Shown one piece after another: positions 14,102 through 27,012 of a stretch of DNA of 64,000 nt (positions within the stretch are counted from its first letter, which is position 1; the number at the start of each line of letters is the position of its first letter). The stretch comes from Onchocerca volvulus (lineage: Eukaryota; Nematoda; Chromadorea; Rhabditida; Onchocercidae). The notes under the pieces are model-generated. The model did not search any database. It saw only the letters and a list, made by a program, of their open reading frames with translations, and was not told where the DNA came from. Made by a program: the position numbers and the translations under genes. The stretch is taken from the NCBI GenBank assembly GCA_000499405.2, contig HG738138.1, positions 15,020,554-15,084,553 of the forward strand, in the 5' to 3' direction.

Positions 14102-15216
14102 TTGTATTTGTATGCATAGCAGAGAAGAATTGTATTCTATTGCCGAAATATGAATTGATATTCAAAATTTCAACGATATATTGTAAACCACCATACTTTT
14201 ATTTTGATGACACGGTAGGGCAAGCATTTTGTTCTGATGATGTTACGGTAAAAATCAATTAATAATACTTCAGGTTGTTACCAATACAGTAGATACTTGT
14301 AGATTGATCAGTAGTTGATGAAATTAGGATTCTTGTCCAACGATAATTTACTATTTATTTTAACAATTTTTCATTAGATTAGATGATTTTAAATATATTT
14401 CAACTCCTCAATATTTTTCATAACTTGAAATCATTTCTGCTGCTTAGCTCCTTTCCCTCCTTATTTTTATGGAAATTAATGAAGTTTTGAAATAAGCTAT
14501 TATCCATAATATTGGCATACAAACTTAAAATTTTTTCCATGATTTAGAAAGAAGAAGCACTGCAAATGATATAGGGAAATGGACACTAGTATTAGAGAGT
14601 CTTTAATGAAAAATAGGTGATCTGAAGTTTGTCGTATTCGCTAGTTTCACACAAGATGATACATCAAATGGATCATCTCGTAACAAATAATTTCGTCGAA
14701 ATTTGATTAAATTAAGGATGATAAGAAAAATATGATGTAAGAAGCAAAACCACAGTTATCATTCGATTTTATTACTAGAACATAAATTAACAATATTTAA
14801 TGCATTCAAAAAAGTGAGCAAATACACAAATCAATAAACATAAAAATAATCAACTTGACCGAATGTAACAAATTGCACTAAATACCGAAATTGCAATTTA
14901 ATTGTTCTAAACAGAATGCGACTGCAACTATGAATGAATGAATACATAACATAATTTAACCCATTCTAAAAATTTAACACTGAATGTTTATACTTGCACT
15001 TTCAGTTAATCTTGAGCCCATCTTCAATCCTTGTCATCAAAACCACAGCTAATATTTTCGCTTGCAGTTTTTCTATCTTTTGTTTTCTTTGTCAGTGCTT
15101 GCATTTCTACTATAGTACCAACTTAATATGGCGGAAGAGGACGGCCTTGCGATTATCTAATATTTCCTATTTTTTTTTTTTTTTTTTTTTTACAACTGAT
15201 TGAACGGTTATGTCAT

Positions 15217-15217
<1 letters not shown>

Positions 15218-15251
<34 letters not shown>
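15218..15251. repeat. (TA)n microsatellite
   Basis: About 16 TA units downstream of the NAA40 stop codon on that gene's strand. Confidence 0.95.
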
Positions 15252-15255
<4 letters not shown>

Positions 15256-15512
15256 TATTTACATTGTATATAAACGACAGTAGCTTTTTTCAGGTGCTCT
15301 ATAACTTGGGTTTGAAATTATTGTTTTTTTTTTTCTGAATCGTAATAGACTATTAATTCTGCACGAATCTGTTTTTTTTTTTTTTTTTTTCAGCTGATAC
15401 TAAATTATATCAACTATAATTAATAAAGCAAAAACAAGGTTCATATACAGATAAAGCATGAAATGAATTTTTTAAAAGTGAAATTATAAGATAACTATAT
15501 CAATTGAGATCG

Positions 15513-16350
15513 TCAATCAGATAACGATTTTGATAAAATCAAATAATCACCATCATCCGGACACGACAAATCAACACTAAAGCCATTTTTGTGAAAGAAT
15601 GCAAGAGAATTTCCATTAAATGCGAACACTGTAGCCATCAATTTGTCCATTGACAACCTGAAATTACCCAACATTCTAAGCAACTAACATATCAAAAATT
15701 CATTTTTGAAAAATTCAATTTTTGTAATTATCAAATCAAATTTTTATAATTATTTTAATAATTATCGTTAAATCCTTATAATTACCGCTAGTTCACTAGC
15801 GGTAGTTCAATAACTCAGAATAACGCACAGTAATGGAAAGAAATTGTTAATAAAATCTGACAACCGCAAAGATCATGTGATATTTGATGTCTTACGTTTA
15901 ACGCTAACGAGATGCTAAGGGTTACTCCCGATTTATTTCAAACAAATATGTATCATCTAAATACTGTCATTTTCATTATGTTAGGATTGGAAGGCTTTTG
16001 AAAACTATTGCCAAATGAAAAGTTAGTGTGCATCAGAACTTATTGCAAAGTTGACGTAAATTTAATTCTAGCAATTCTTTCAAACTTTTATAACTTTGAA
16101 TCTAACAAAAAATATCCAGTTTTTACTTTCAATGTTCACTGATTCACTACACTGCTCCCTATTCTTTCATTCCTTTGCGTCTAAAAAAAACAAAAAAAAA
16201 AAAAGAAAAAAGATATATGAAAACATAAAATGATGAGAATTACTTCTTTCCAAGATATTCAGCAATGGCTAAAAGAGCCGATCCAATACCTTTAAGCTGA
16301 TATTCGTCCTCCACCTGTATTTCATAACTGAAATAAAAGGATTTAGAACA

Positions 16351-16395
<45 letters not shown>

Positions 16396-17875
16396 ACTTT
16401 TATATCCAGTTTTTGAAAAACGAAAATCACAACATAAGCAACAGCCATAAACGCCGTCTCTTCGAACCTATGTTTAAAAAATGTTAAGATTATTTAATAG
16501 CAGATTTACCAAAATAATCAATCAGATGTAAATGTCGTAAGTAATTGTGGATTTAGTTTAAGCAATGATTTCATCCCAGCCAGATAACACGTAGCACTGC
16601 TATTTAAGCTTATATAAAAGTTTCAAACTTATGTTTCGCTACATTTCATCATGCCACCATCAATAAATTATCACTCCACGATAAGATATCGATGAAGTAG
16701 CAGTGATACTGTAATTAGTTGACAATGTTATGTGATATGTTTCATCATCCTTGAAACGAATGCTAGCAATTTACTAACCAATATAATACAGCTGAATCGA
16801 AATCAATATCAAAACGATAGTGCAAATAAGCGATCGGTTTATTATTTGTATTCTTCGCAATGATATATCTGTAAGTAGTGCTTCTATCAAACTGTCCATA
16901 AAGAATGATAAAGACAATAATATGAAACGACAAAGTTTAAGATGATAAATTTTGTCCCATACTTCAATATCTTTCAGATATATTTTTCTGTGAAATGAGA
17001 AAATTATGTTAATTATTTCTATTAACTAAGATATCCAACTTATGGTCAAATCGATTGATTAATAATAATAGAAACTCTGAAAGCAATCCTTTTTTGAAAC
17101 CAATAATCTCATCTCTTTCATTCAGTTCAAAAAATTTCATTTTAATGCAAATATTTTTATTCTTTAAATTATCCTTCAGATAAAGCTCTATAAATACCTC
17201 GATGTAGTAGCTCGAAGTTCTTGTCTTTTGCTCAATTCATCGTAACCCCACTGAGATATCTGATACATTGTACGCATGTTAGCCACGAATAATTGGAAAA
17301 CCCATTCAAATTCCTCATCATTCAAATGTGTTCCCCAAGAAAACGCAAAACGAACTTTTTCACTAAATATCAATTAACAACTAATTATGCATGGGAAAAA
17401 ACTGCAAATGATAATAATGTAGAATGTTTGTCAGATCTTCGAGAATAAATCACAGAAAAATATTACGATCTAATATTGTATGTAGAGAACGAAAGAATAA
17501 TACTGTTAGACCTATCAAAGAAAAAAAAAAAACTAAGCATCTTCTTTTTCTTTTCTTTTTTTGAAATTAAATAAAAGCAAATTATTACTAACCGTTTACA
17601 AGAAAGAAAAAAAAATTAAAATAAGAGCAAACGATTAACTTCTGATGCATATAAGAATTTTTCTTCTATAAACTTCTCCAAAATTTAATCAAAAAAAAAA
17701 AAAAAGAAAAGAAAAGGAGAAGAAAAACTACTGCTAATTTATTTATAAAGAAAAAAATATCCGAAAATAACCTTGGCATATTTTCAAAACGTGTAGTGCC
17801 GTCGATGGCATTTTCAGTATTGATCAATTTCGTAGCTTTTTTGATCAATTTCTTTTTCGCATTCGCTTTCATCAT
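15513..17875 (-). CDS. NAA40: N-alpha-acetyltransferase 40 (NatD), complete
   Basis: NatD family enzyme; the family acetylates the N-terminal serine of histones H4 and H2A. Exons on the minus strand: 17875-17772, 17362-17198, 16868-16779, 16327-16244, 15657-15513; phases close and give 195 residues, somewhat shorter than vertebrate NAA40. The start is the first of two adjacent ATG codons, before a Lys-rich N-terminus (MMKANAKKKLIKK) as in the family. The segment ANMRTMYQISQWGYDEL (about 68-84) matches the family's NMQTMYEQSEWGW block. The GNAT core follows: AYLHYRFDIDF (103-113), VLYCYEIQVE (117-126), then acetyl-CoA loop QLKGIG (130-135, QxxGxG form). D110 and E122 align with the residues known as catalytic in human NAA40 (D127, E139). 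The C-terminal ATVFAFNGNSLAFFHKNGF matches the LTVFKHNHGAYQFF block. The fit through five exons makes the identification secure. Introns are small except 17363-17771. Confidence 0.93.
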
Positions 17876-18094
17876 GAAACGATAAACAAAACAAGCAAGA
17901 AAAAAAATTGCTAAAAAGTAATAGATTTCAAATATGCGATTTGCTTTGCGGGTATAAGACCTAATTCAGTTGGAAGCAAATTCTTATGCTATAGTCACGT
18001 ATAGAGACTATATCTTCATGAATACAATTCAGGCTATTAAATCGTTTATGTTTACCTGAAATTTTGGATCTGAGTCGAAGTGCCGGAGATTTTG

Positions 18095-18360
18095 GCAATA
18101 TGAAATTCCTTATTACTACACAAACTCTCAGGCGATAACGACTTCTTTCCGGTTAAATTTATGACGGAGAATGAGCTACCGGAAATTCCGAACGTGTAAG
18201 CATGGAATTGTTAAATTACTGCACAAACCCCGTCGATAATGATTCCTATTCCGATTAGACCTAGCATTGCGTTGAACTATCGGAAATTATAATCGTAGAA
18301 TGGAACCATTACTATTTGCACAAACTCTCAGACGATAACGACTTCCACTCCGGTTAAAAT
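18095..18360. repeat. Degenerate tandem repeat, ~100-bp unit, ~2.5 copies
   Basis: The core CACAAACTCTCAGGCGATAA near 18119 recurs as CACAAACCCCGTCGATAATG near 18222 and CACAAACTCTCAGACGATAA near 18319. Each core is followed by a TTCC...CGGTTA or CCGATTA block and preceded by a GAA...TTACTA/TTACTG/TTACTATT block. The unit is richer in GC than its surroundings. Confidence 0.8.
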
Positions 18361-18469
18361 CAGGAAATTGTGTGAATGATAAAAAGTGCGGTAAGGAGTT
18401 GGAATAACTGAGTTAGTGGAAAATATGCCATTACTTAGGATAGCATAAAACTTGAAGAAACAATAAAGA

Positions 18470-18710
18470 AAAAATAAAAGCAAAATAGCATGTTATTGAC
18501 AGTAATTGCTCGAAGAATGAGTATGAAAGATCAATTACTTGAAGAGGTAACAAAGAATATAAAAAAGTCGAAATAGAATGTTGTTAGTACGTGATAACGA
18601 GGAAAATGAGTATGAGAAAAATCAATCACTAGGAAAAGCAATGAAGGATGATAAAATATGGCAAAGTAGCCTTTATTGATGGTAATTGCGTGGGAGTGAA
18701 AGTGGAAGGT
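18470..18710. repeat. Degenerate tandem repeat, ~90-bp unit, 3 copies
   Basis: Blocks reading GTAATTGC...AATGAGTATGAAA (18501), CGTGATAACG...AATGAGTATGAGA (18591) and GGTAATTGCG...AGTGAAAGTGGAA (18680) recur about every 90 bases, with A-rich linkers such as AAGCAAAATAGCATG between them. Unrelated in sequence to the repeat at 18095-18360. Confidence 0.7.
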
Positions 18711-20059
18711 CAACTCGTACGGTGCAATTTCAAAAATTTGGCATTGTTGCAAGCAAACATATATGAATATAAGTCTATAAATAGCCAATCAAAGATCAAT
18801 TCACGACTCAACCGGATCAAGAATATAACTACCTACAACGAGCCCCATCTTTAAGATGCACGCAGCAATCGGTTGAGGAAAATAACCATCTGCAAAAGGT
18901 TTGTATTCGAAGTGCGAAAAGTATGTTCGGCAGGTTAAATCAGAATATCAGTTGGTTCTCCGGTGAATTCAAGCTGAACTGAATCAATTAGTTGGTTATA
19001 AATTTCTCATATTTACTATACATTTAAATTTTCGGTTCCATTAGTCAGGAGCTGGGATTAGTTTAATTTCCGGAAAATTTGCCTGTAATGATTTTGTTTG
19101 CTTGATAATTTGTTGAAAATTAACTTTCAGGCAGATACACAAGTGACACTGCATAATGATTAGCAATGGAAGCTATTCTTTTTCCGCTTTTCTGTTTGTT
19201 CGATCATTTAATGTTTTATTCCGGTCCGGTGAAACCAGTCAGTTAGCAGATTTGCAAAAATAATTTATCTCCATCCTATATAATGTATGATTTCATGATT
19301 CATGTTTCAGTTTCATTTCATGATTATTTCAAATAACGGTTGGTGATATGTTTTGTCATGCTTTCTGTAATTTTTTTTTTAATTCAAAATTTCGTAACAG
19401 TTATCATTCCAAGTTTTCCTGATAATTCCTTATTTTACCTCGATCTTTTTCGTTTTATTTTGCGAAAAAAAAATTGCGAGAATAATGAGCACTTTTTTAT
19501 TTTATATGAAAAAATAGTTTTTTTAAAAAAAAAAAAAAAAGAAAAAAAACTGATTTCCATGATACATTTTCTATATTAAATCGAATTTATCGTTTTTGTT
19601 CTTACATTTCATTTTTATTTAATTGTGAAACAAAGGTCAAATGATAATTGATCAGGAATGTAAGTTAGATTAATTGTTTCGTCCGTTTCGTAAATATTAT
19701 TATTATTGGTTATGTGTTGTTGTATTCGAGATATATTTAAGAATATTCACTAAAAAAATGATTAATTATATCCAGTAGGATTTTTTTGGTCTAACTTATA
19801 TCTTCTATGATAGTGTGTTTGATGACCTTTCAAATTTTGCAAATTTTCAATTTGATTTTATCACAAAAGGATGTTTGGAAACTTATCTTTCTCAAATATA
19901 CGCATTTATAATTCTTCTTGTAGACATAGTTGGAATAATATATAATACAAAGTTATTCTTGCAATCGTTCTCTATTTATTTGTGCATGTAAAACGGAATT
20001 TCACGTATATTTTGCGTAATTGTATTATTATTGAATTGAAATATATAATTTACTAACAG

Positions 20060-23000
20060 ATGAATGGAGATGCATTGGAAGAATTATTGGTATGTGAGGG
20101 ATGGCCAATTGATGGAAATCAACTCAGTGATTTTGTGGGTGAACCGATTCCAAAAATACAAGATATTAATCAGTTGAAGAAGCAGCTTCTCGACGTAAGT
20201 TTACTCTCGGCTTCTTTTTTTTTTTAATTTTATTTTAAGCAATAATTATCTATCTAGGTATTGTTATTTTTGAAAATCGGAAAATAGAATCACGCTCATT
20301 TGCGATCCCATATGTTCACTTATAATATGTTCATGTGTTATGATTTGAGCAATATTAACTGGTAGACTCCTCATTTCTAATGGATTTCTGACCATTTTGG
20401 AAATTTCATCTTCTAGGTACAAAAGATAAACAATATTTTTCATCTGTTTTCTGTCCAATATTTTTTTCTAACTAAAAGAATTATCACAAATATGTAATCA
20501 TTTTTGGATTCATCCAGTACATGGAAATAAATTACCAATCATTGATTAAAATATTTATTTTAAGTTGTAGTTTTTTTATTTAAGTGAAGCTTTACACATT
20601 TTTATTATGACTTTCTATTTGTAATGAATGAATTAATGATATAATGCTAGGTTTCTTCCTATTTTTTTCAGGCTGATATGCGTGAATATGCCTTGCCATT
20701 ACTTTCAGATCGTATCAATAAACAACTAGGTGAATTTAAGGTACGTTAAATTCATACAAAGACACTCACTGCTTGTATTATTTGTCTTATTATTTCGGTT
20801 TTTTTCAATATTTTTTAGATTTTTTTTTCCAAAGTTTTGCAATTTTTTTTCATTCTCATCGTATTCCAGAGTTTTTTTTTTTTTTTTTTTTTTTGTTTCT
20901 GTTTTCTTTATTAGCTACTGTCTTTGCTTTATCAGTTTTAGTGATACGAAGTAGATAGATTTAATTTATTGACAGGCGTTTGTGATCAGACAAGAAAGAG
21001 ACGAGTAATCGGTCAGATATTCTAGAAATTAATACACATGTGGAGATAAGGGCTCGAAATACATATTAATAGATTAATGTTGAAAAAAACAGTTCATTAA
21101 GAACCGAAAGATCTAGGTTTCTCGATTAAATCCTTTACTAATCATAGTGGTTATCACATCTAATTTCTGAATTTCACATCATACTGAAATGTAGATTGAT
21201 TTTAATTGTAAAACTGTTATTTGTCTTCAGGGGCCTTTGATTGTTCAAGTTATAAAGCCGCGCAATGTTTCATATCCAAAATATAGTGAAACAGCGCATA
21301 CCGATGGTCTTATCAAGATTCAATTAAGTGATGGTTTTTCCAGCATTCAAGCATTACTGTTTGAACCTATACCGAAATTGAAGTATGCTGTCTGAAATAC
21401 TATAATCATGGCGTGAGATTTTTGTGCATCTCTTCTGATTCTTAATTGAATTTGATTAATTCATGAACACCGTAACACAATCCATTAACATGATAACTTA
21501 TGTAATGAACGACTGAATTGTTCTTCTAAAAAAAATTATTTTATTCTTTATTTTTGTATTTTATTCTTTCTTTTCAACTGTTATTAAAATTTCCAGCGCA
21601 GGAACGCCACCGGGCACAAAAGTCCGTTTGACTGGAAAAATTCCGATTGAGAATGGAATGTTGCTAATCAACGGAACTAACTGCCAAGTGTTGGGTGGCA
21701 ATGTTGAAAAGATGGTCGAGAAATGGAATCTGGAAAAAGTTTATTTCAATAATTTTTATACGTAGAAAAAAGTGTTCACAATAAATTTTTGCACTGTAAA
21801 GTTTTTTTTTTCTCCAATTCAAAATTTGTAAAAAATATTGAACTTGTAGAATTGGCTGCATAAACCAATACGAATCGCTGATAACAATGCTCCGAAATGG
21901 ATTCAGTTTTCCAAGCAGGTAAAAAATCGCTAATTGCTCGACATTAGTGACTTTTTCATCAATTCCGTAATGAATGACAAAAAGAAGTCTTGTCAGTTTT
22001 TTGTAAATAATAGTAAAATCATCAAAGTATAGGGTGGAGAGAAAACGATCCGCCATTTAAGGCAATAATTTTTTACATTTTTAATCTCGTTCATAATTTT
22101 CCAATTTTTAGTTACGATTTTTCGAAATCCAGCCCTTTTTTTTTTTTTTTTTCCAGCGATTACTGCAATCTTCCCTTCCGTTTAATGCTACTAATAAAAT
22201 GTTTCGAGCTAATGACGTAATCAATGGATTAAGCAAAAAAATGACTGATGAGCGTGGTGATGATTTTAACGCTGCGCGAAAAGCTCAAATTGAGCAAGTT
22301 ATCGGAAATAATGCCATAAAGAAGTTTGCCCGAAGTCAGGTAATTTATATAATTTGAGGAAAAAATTTAGAAAATTGATATTTTTGCTTTTGGTCGAACA
22401 ATCATGGGTTGTTTTTTTCTCAAGTTGGCCATTTTTAATCTGTTTATTTTTCTATCAGTTCCATAATAAATTAAAAAGAAACATAATTAAATAGAAAGTT
22501 TTTTTTTTTTCAGTTAAAGCCGAAGTCATTCGAAGATTCTGTATCGACTTCATGGAATAACAGTAACAAGAGAGATTCGATAGTAAAAGCAAAACCTGAA
22601 ATGGAAAATAGAGTTTCTTTCCTTCTTACTTTCAACAGTTTCAGTTTTAAGACGTTGAAGAGGATATTTTTAAATTATTTTAGTCTGAGTTGCTAATTTC
22701 AGGATTCGAAGACTCTTCGGCAATTTTTTAGAAATTTGCACTGAACAAGTTTGATATTTTGTTTACCAGTGTTGGGTAGATATTTTGTAGCGATGTCCAG
22801 TGTTCGAATTTAAATAATAGTTTGAAAATACTGATGATCAATAATATAATAATCTTTTATGATAATTTAGAACCGACGTTTTGTCCGTGATGATAAAAAA
22901 AATTTGTCACCGGTTCATCGACTGTCGAATCCTCTCACTCTTTATGATTTCGTGCAGCCAAAAGTTTCCATTCCAGATAAGCCTCCTGGCCAGCAAAATT

Positions 23001-25048
23001 ATGACAAAGATCAGGTTAATTGGATTTTTATACAGATAAGTCGAATGCTTTTGTAATTATCATAAATATGCTTCGTTCATTTCCTTTCAGATTGGTAGTC
23101 TATGAATTTATCACTTTAAAACTTCTTTATTTTCCCTACTTACTTTTTGTTTTTTTTAAGCAAAACTTTTAGTGTGTTGAAACATGTATTATTGCTAATC
23201 AGAATGTTACCATTTTAGTAAGCAGTCAAAATAAAAGCAATAAATGATTCTGTGTCTTCATTTATAATCCTTCCTCAAGTAATGATTGTTATTGTTGATG
23301 AAGTTTTAAAAAGATCGATTTAAATCAAATTCATCCAAAATAAATTGTTACAAGTCGTTTAATTACTGATATGAAGATTCAATTTTAGGTGAAGAGAACT
23401 GAAGTAAATGTGCAAAATGCCGAAATTCAGCGAATGAATCGACCACAAAGGGGCAGATTTAATGAAAAGGGTTATTATTCAGAATTATTTCACATTTTGT
23501 TTTACTTCTTCGGATGCTTCATACCTACTAGTTTAATTTTGTAGCTTTGTCATCAGGATTCAGCAATCGGCAGATTTCTGAGAACACCGGCCCGCATACA
23601 ATCGAAATTTCAAATTCAAATAAGTATCGAAAACAATTTAATCGACTGGAACGCGAACGAGATTGTACAATAAATGTAATGAGTGATGGATCTCGATTAG
23701 ATTATGCGGACAATTATCAATTGGTTACAGCGACGAACAAAGGTTTCGTATGAATTCTTATTTTAATTTTGCTTATTTGTTTGCGCATATTTCAAGTTAT
23801 TACGAAAATTATAGTTCTCATCACTCTAGGATGGCACTTGATTTCATTAATTTCTTGCGATTTAATTATTCTGCTCATTTTTAAAGATAATTATTACGTG
23901 AACTTTATTATAAAATTGATTAGATTTTGGAATTAAACTTAGATGGTTCACCCAGAAAGAATGCAATTATAAACAATATGAAAGATTTATTCTTATAATC
24001 ATAAGCATTCTAATGCCTGCTTTCAATAATTTTTAACGAACATAAATTACTTGTTAACGTAGATGCGTAAATTCCACGGCATAAGCAAGAATTTCAGGAT
24101 TAAACACTCGTGCTTCACCTAAAATCGTAATCATTAGTGAGATATGAATAGTATTTATATATACATATTTTTTTTAGAGTTGGCAGCATTGCACCTTTCT
24201 TCAGTTGGTAATGGACTAACAAACGTTGATGAAGATCATAATATTCTGCAGCCAACTGTATTTTTTGAAAATAAAAATCATGGTTATCAACTAAATGCAG
24301 TTTATCGGCCAACTTACGAACAACAGCAACAACAACCTTTCAATAATGTAATGGTGAACGGGGAGATAGCGTTTTGGAAAATTGGTGATAAGTGCCTTGC
24401 ACCATGGAATGATGGCCAAGTATATGCTTTATCTAATAAGTTGATGATTGTGATACTTAGATGTTCATATGCAATGAGAAGTTATAAATTAGAATTAAAC
24501 TGTTTATTATCGGCTGAAAAACTTTTTGAAACGATTCGATATTTTCTATATGAAATAATCTTGAAAAGTTAGAAATGAAACCGTTCATTTCTATTCTTTC
24601 TTTATGTGCTTGAATTATAATATACGCTTTCCACTTTTATTAACAGTTCATTTGTTGTTGCTTTATCTATATTGGTTCCGAAATTCTCCAACATATTAGT
24701 GCATAGTGAATGCATATGTTGCAGCATATTGAAATGCCACGTGAAACGTGACTTTTAGATTTATCAGTATAATTGTTTATCATACAACAGCTCAAGACAT
24801 TTGACATAATTCATTAAAAGATCTTAATATTAATTAATTTAGCCTGCTAGGAGATTGTTCAATCAATATTCATTCTCCATTCGTTATTTTCGTTTTTAAA
24901 CAAAAAGTGTTTAATTTTGTTTTTCCAGTTTTATCCATCAACATTGATATCAATGGGTCCAGCCGACATGTGCACCATTGAATATGATGAATACGGAAAT
25001 AGAAGCAGTGTGCCTGTTGGAGTACTTCTGCCACTTCAAACATTTTAA
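20060..25048 (+). CDS. TDRD3: Tudor domain-containing protein 3 (TDRD3-like)
   Basis: Exons: 20060-20194, 20672-20740, 21231-21382, 21597-21738, 21850-21918, 22157-22339, 22514-22612, 22871-23014, 23389-23470, 23545-23742, 24178-24419, 24929-25048; every phase closes, giving 544 residues. In animals TDRD3 is an adaptor that binds topoisomerase 3-beta through an N-terminal OB-fold and dimethylarginine marks through a C-terminal Tudor domain. The OB-fold region (about 69-166) carries TPPGTKVRLTGKIPIENG and LGGNVEKMVEKW, which match the family closely. A LYDFVQP motif (about 308-314) matches the TLFDFLES segment. The Tudor domain (about 489-544) runs from FWKIGDKCLAPWNDGQ to the C-terminus and is cut by the last intron. 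No UBA domain is visible, unlike vertebrate TDRD3. ATG follows an acceptor (CTAACAG) directly, so this may be the spliced-leader site, or an upstream non-coding exon exists. AATAAA lies at 25345. Weakest junction: the donor after 22612. Confidence 0.92.
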
Positions 25049-25791
25049 ATTTATATTTATTTATAAATCATTTAATCACTGCTAATGAAATATTGCATTG
25101 TAGGACTTGTGGTTTTCGTATTTTGTTTAAAGGTATCATGAATTTGATATAGAAGTTTCATGTTTTGAATATGGGTTTTATTATCAAATTATTGATTAAC
25201 TTTCCATATTTTTGAAATTTTATTTGAGTAGATTATGATTTTTATTGATAAAGCAGTGTGTTTCTTTCGCTAATACTTAGTGGCCTTATGAATAATATAT
25301 TCCGCAGTTATGTATGTTTCAACTGCAATATACAATAAGGTGCCAATAAATGAATTTTTTGCTTTACTTAGAGAAATGTCTCCTACCATGTAAACGATTC
25401 CTATCTTCGCATAAGGAATATTTATATACATGTTTTCAACTTCTCTAAAATTGGAAATGGTTCAAATTACTGAATTTAAAAAATATTGCTCTTTATGCAC
25501 TTTTTTTTTTCTTTTTTTGTCCCTCTTGTATTTTTTTTTTTAAATTGTGACCGAGATAGTTTTTAGACAGGCTTTGCGTCTTTACCTTTGTTATGGTTTT
25601 ACGATTTATTTTATACGTATATTCATAATGTAAAGAGAGTAATAACGAATACTGCCTAGATGACAGCTTAAAAATAATAGTAATTATTTCCCCGATTCAT
25701 CAGGAAGCATTTCTTCATGCTCTTGTTTCAGGTTTCTTTATTAACCAGATTAATATTTTCTTGAAAAACTGGTGAGGAGCTGTTGAAGCAT
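25049..25791. other. Short gap between TDRD3-like and ISCA1
   Basis: This 743-base gap on the shared strand holds an AATAAA at 25345 for the upstream gene. It also holds a strong TTGTTTCAG acceptor ending at 25731, about 60 bases before the ISCA1 ATG. That spacing suits trans-splicing of a downstream operon gene, or a monocistronic spliced-leader site; the sequence cannot tell which. Confidence 0.5.
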
Positions 25792-27012
25792 ATGACTTCG
25801 CGGCATGTTAGTACGGCAGCTCGCGTTATCAAAACCGCAATTCGTCGTGGTGTGCCCTCAAAAGTTGCATTATCGTTAACACCTGAAGCTGTAAAACGTG
25901 TGAAATACTTGCTAAGCAAACAACCGGAAACGACAGCGTTAAAAGTATGTTTTCATTTGTTTCACAATTTGATGTTCTCTATGTAGAATAATGAAGGCTA
26001 GTATTGGAAATTTCTGCAAGCAGATCGAAAGAATATTTTGGAATGTGGCTAGAAAAGGTAAATGGTTCGATTTAAACATTTATACGCTCAGTTATTCTGT
26101 TGTAAGTGACACTCGATGGTTAACAAATTTTGAATATTTGGTAGTGGGATAAAATGTCAATTTTTCTTTTTTTGAAAAAAGGATATGCGAATGGATAGGA
26201 AAACATAGCACTTTATGTTACTATTTCTTAACTAAGCAAATAAATATGTGGAAAAGTTCTTTTCATAATTTAATTTAATAAAAATTCGAGACGGCTTTCT
26301 TTGTAGATTTTCTGTAAGTAAACATAAATTGTTGAGAAGAGCCAATATCTTGAGAAATTTTCTGGTCCAGCAGTTTGAAGATCTTAAAGTTGTTTCAGTC
26401 AAATGAGCATTTGTGTTGGTATTTCTGTTACAAAATTGTGAAAATAACAATTCGTACTCCGGGAAGGTATGCGAAAAGTATTTATTGCAGATAAGCGTAA
26501 GGCAGCGTGGTTGTAATGGATTGACTTATACACTCGATTATGCCCAACATAAGGCAAAATTTGATGAAGAGGTTGTACAGGTAAACGTTGATGATTTTCT
26601 TACGATTTTTACTGAACTCAATTATATAATGAATCTTTCCTAATTCATTTGTGTCGTTCATTTAGCACGATCGCATTGGTTAGACCTAACATGCATGTAC
26701 TATGAGGCACCATTAAGTGGTGCTTTTATGACTGATTAGTCATGCAAAAATAAAGTTGATATAAGTTTTCTAATTGGAATTTTTCGGCTTAAATGTTTCT
26801 ATCTCTTAAATTAGAGCTTCTTTTAATCTTTGGTCATGAGTTATCAAATTGATTTTGAGGATGGTGCACGTTTATGGATTGATCCAAAAGCGCAGCTAAC
26901 TTTATTAGGTAGTGAAATGGATTATGTGGAAGATCGACTATCATCCGAATTCGTTTTTCGCAATCCGAATATCAAGGGTACTTGCGGATGTGGTGAAAGC
27001 TTTAGTATATGA
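25792..27012 (+). CDS. ISCA1: Iron-sulfur cluster assembly 1, mitochondrial
   Basis: A-type Fe-S assembly protein acting with ISCA2 and IBA57 in making mitochondrial 4Fe-4S clusters (family knowledge). Exons: 25792-25944, 26491-26580, 26860-27012; all junctions are phase 0 and give 131 residues, the usual length. The start is the ATG opening MTSRHVSTAARVIKTAIRR, an Arg/Ser-rich, acid-free presequence typical of mitochondrial import; an upstream in-frame TTG is not used. The HesB/IscA domain begins at ALSLTPEAVKRVKYLL. The three conserved cysteines are present: RGCNG (C59) and GTCGCGESF (C123, C125). The blocks AQLTLLGSEMDYVEDRLSSE and FVFRNPNIKG are nearly identical to animal ISCA1. The last exon's acceptor is TTTTGAG, weaker than usual, but it is fixed by the protein match. 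Confidence 0.95.

Larger units (their letters stand above)
13844..15512. other. Intergenic region between convergent genes
   Basis: The unrecognised gene (+) and NAA40 (-) converge on this region, so it should hold both 3' untranslated regions. It contains a (TATG)n(TG)n microsatellite at 13985-14100, a (TA)n run at 15218-15251 and two poly-T tracts. I see no further gene. Confidence 0.6.
17876..20059. other. Divergent intergenic region, NAA40 to TDRD3-like
   Basis: The two flanking genes are transcribed away from each other, so their promoters should be here. I see no TATA-type signal I would defend. The region holds two different degenerate tandem repeats (18095-18360 and about 18470-18710), which explain the open frames on both strands between 18531 and 18854. 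The rest is AT-rich. Confidence 0.6.

Noticed and set aside
13941..14262. Open frames rich in Cys-Val or Thr-His
   Set aside because: They are translations of the TATG/TG microsatellite and its complement.
18095..18710. CRISPR-like array
   Set aside because: The units are diverged tandem repeats of about 90-100 bases without identical short repeats and spacers, in a eukaryotic genome.
21664..22056. 130-codon minus-strand open frame
   Set aside because: Antisense to TDRD3-like exons 4 and 5 and the intron between; no recognisable protein, while the plus-strand exons match the family.
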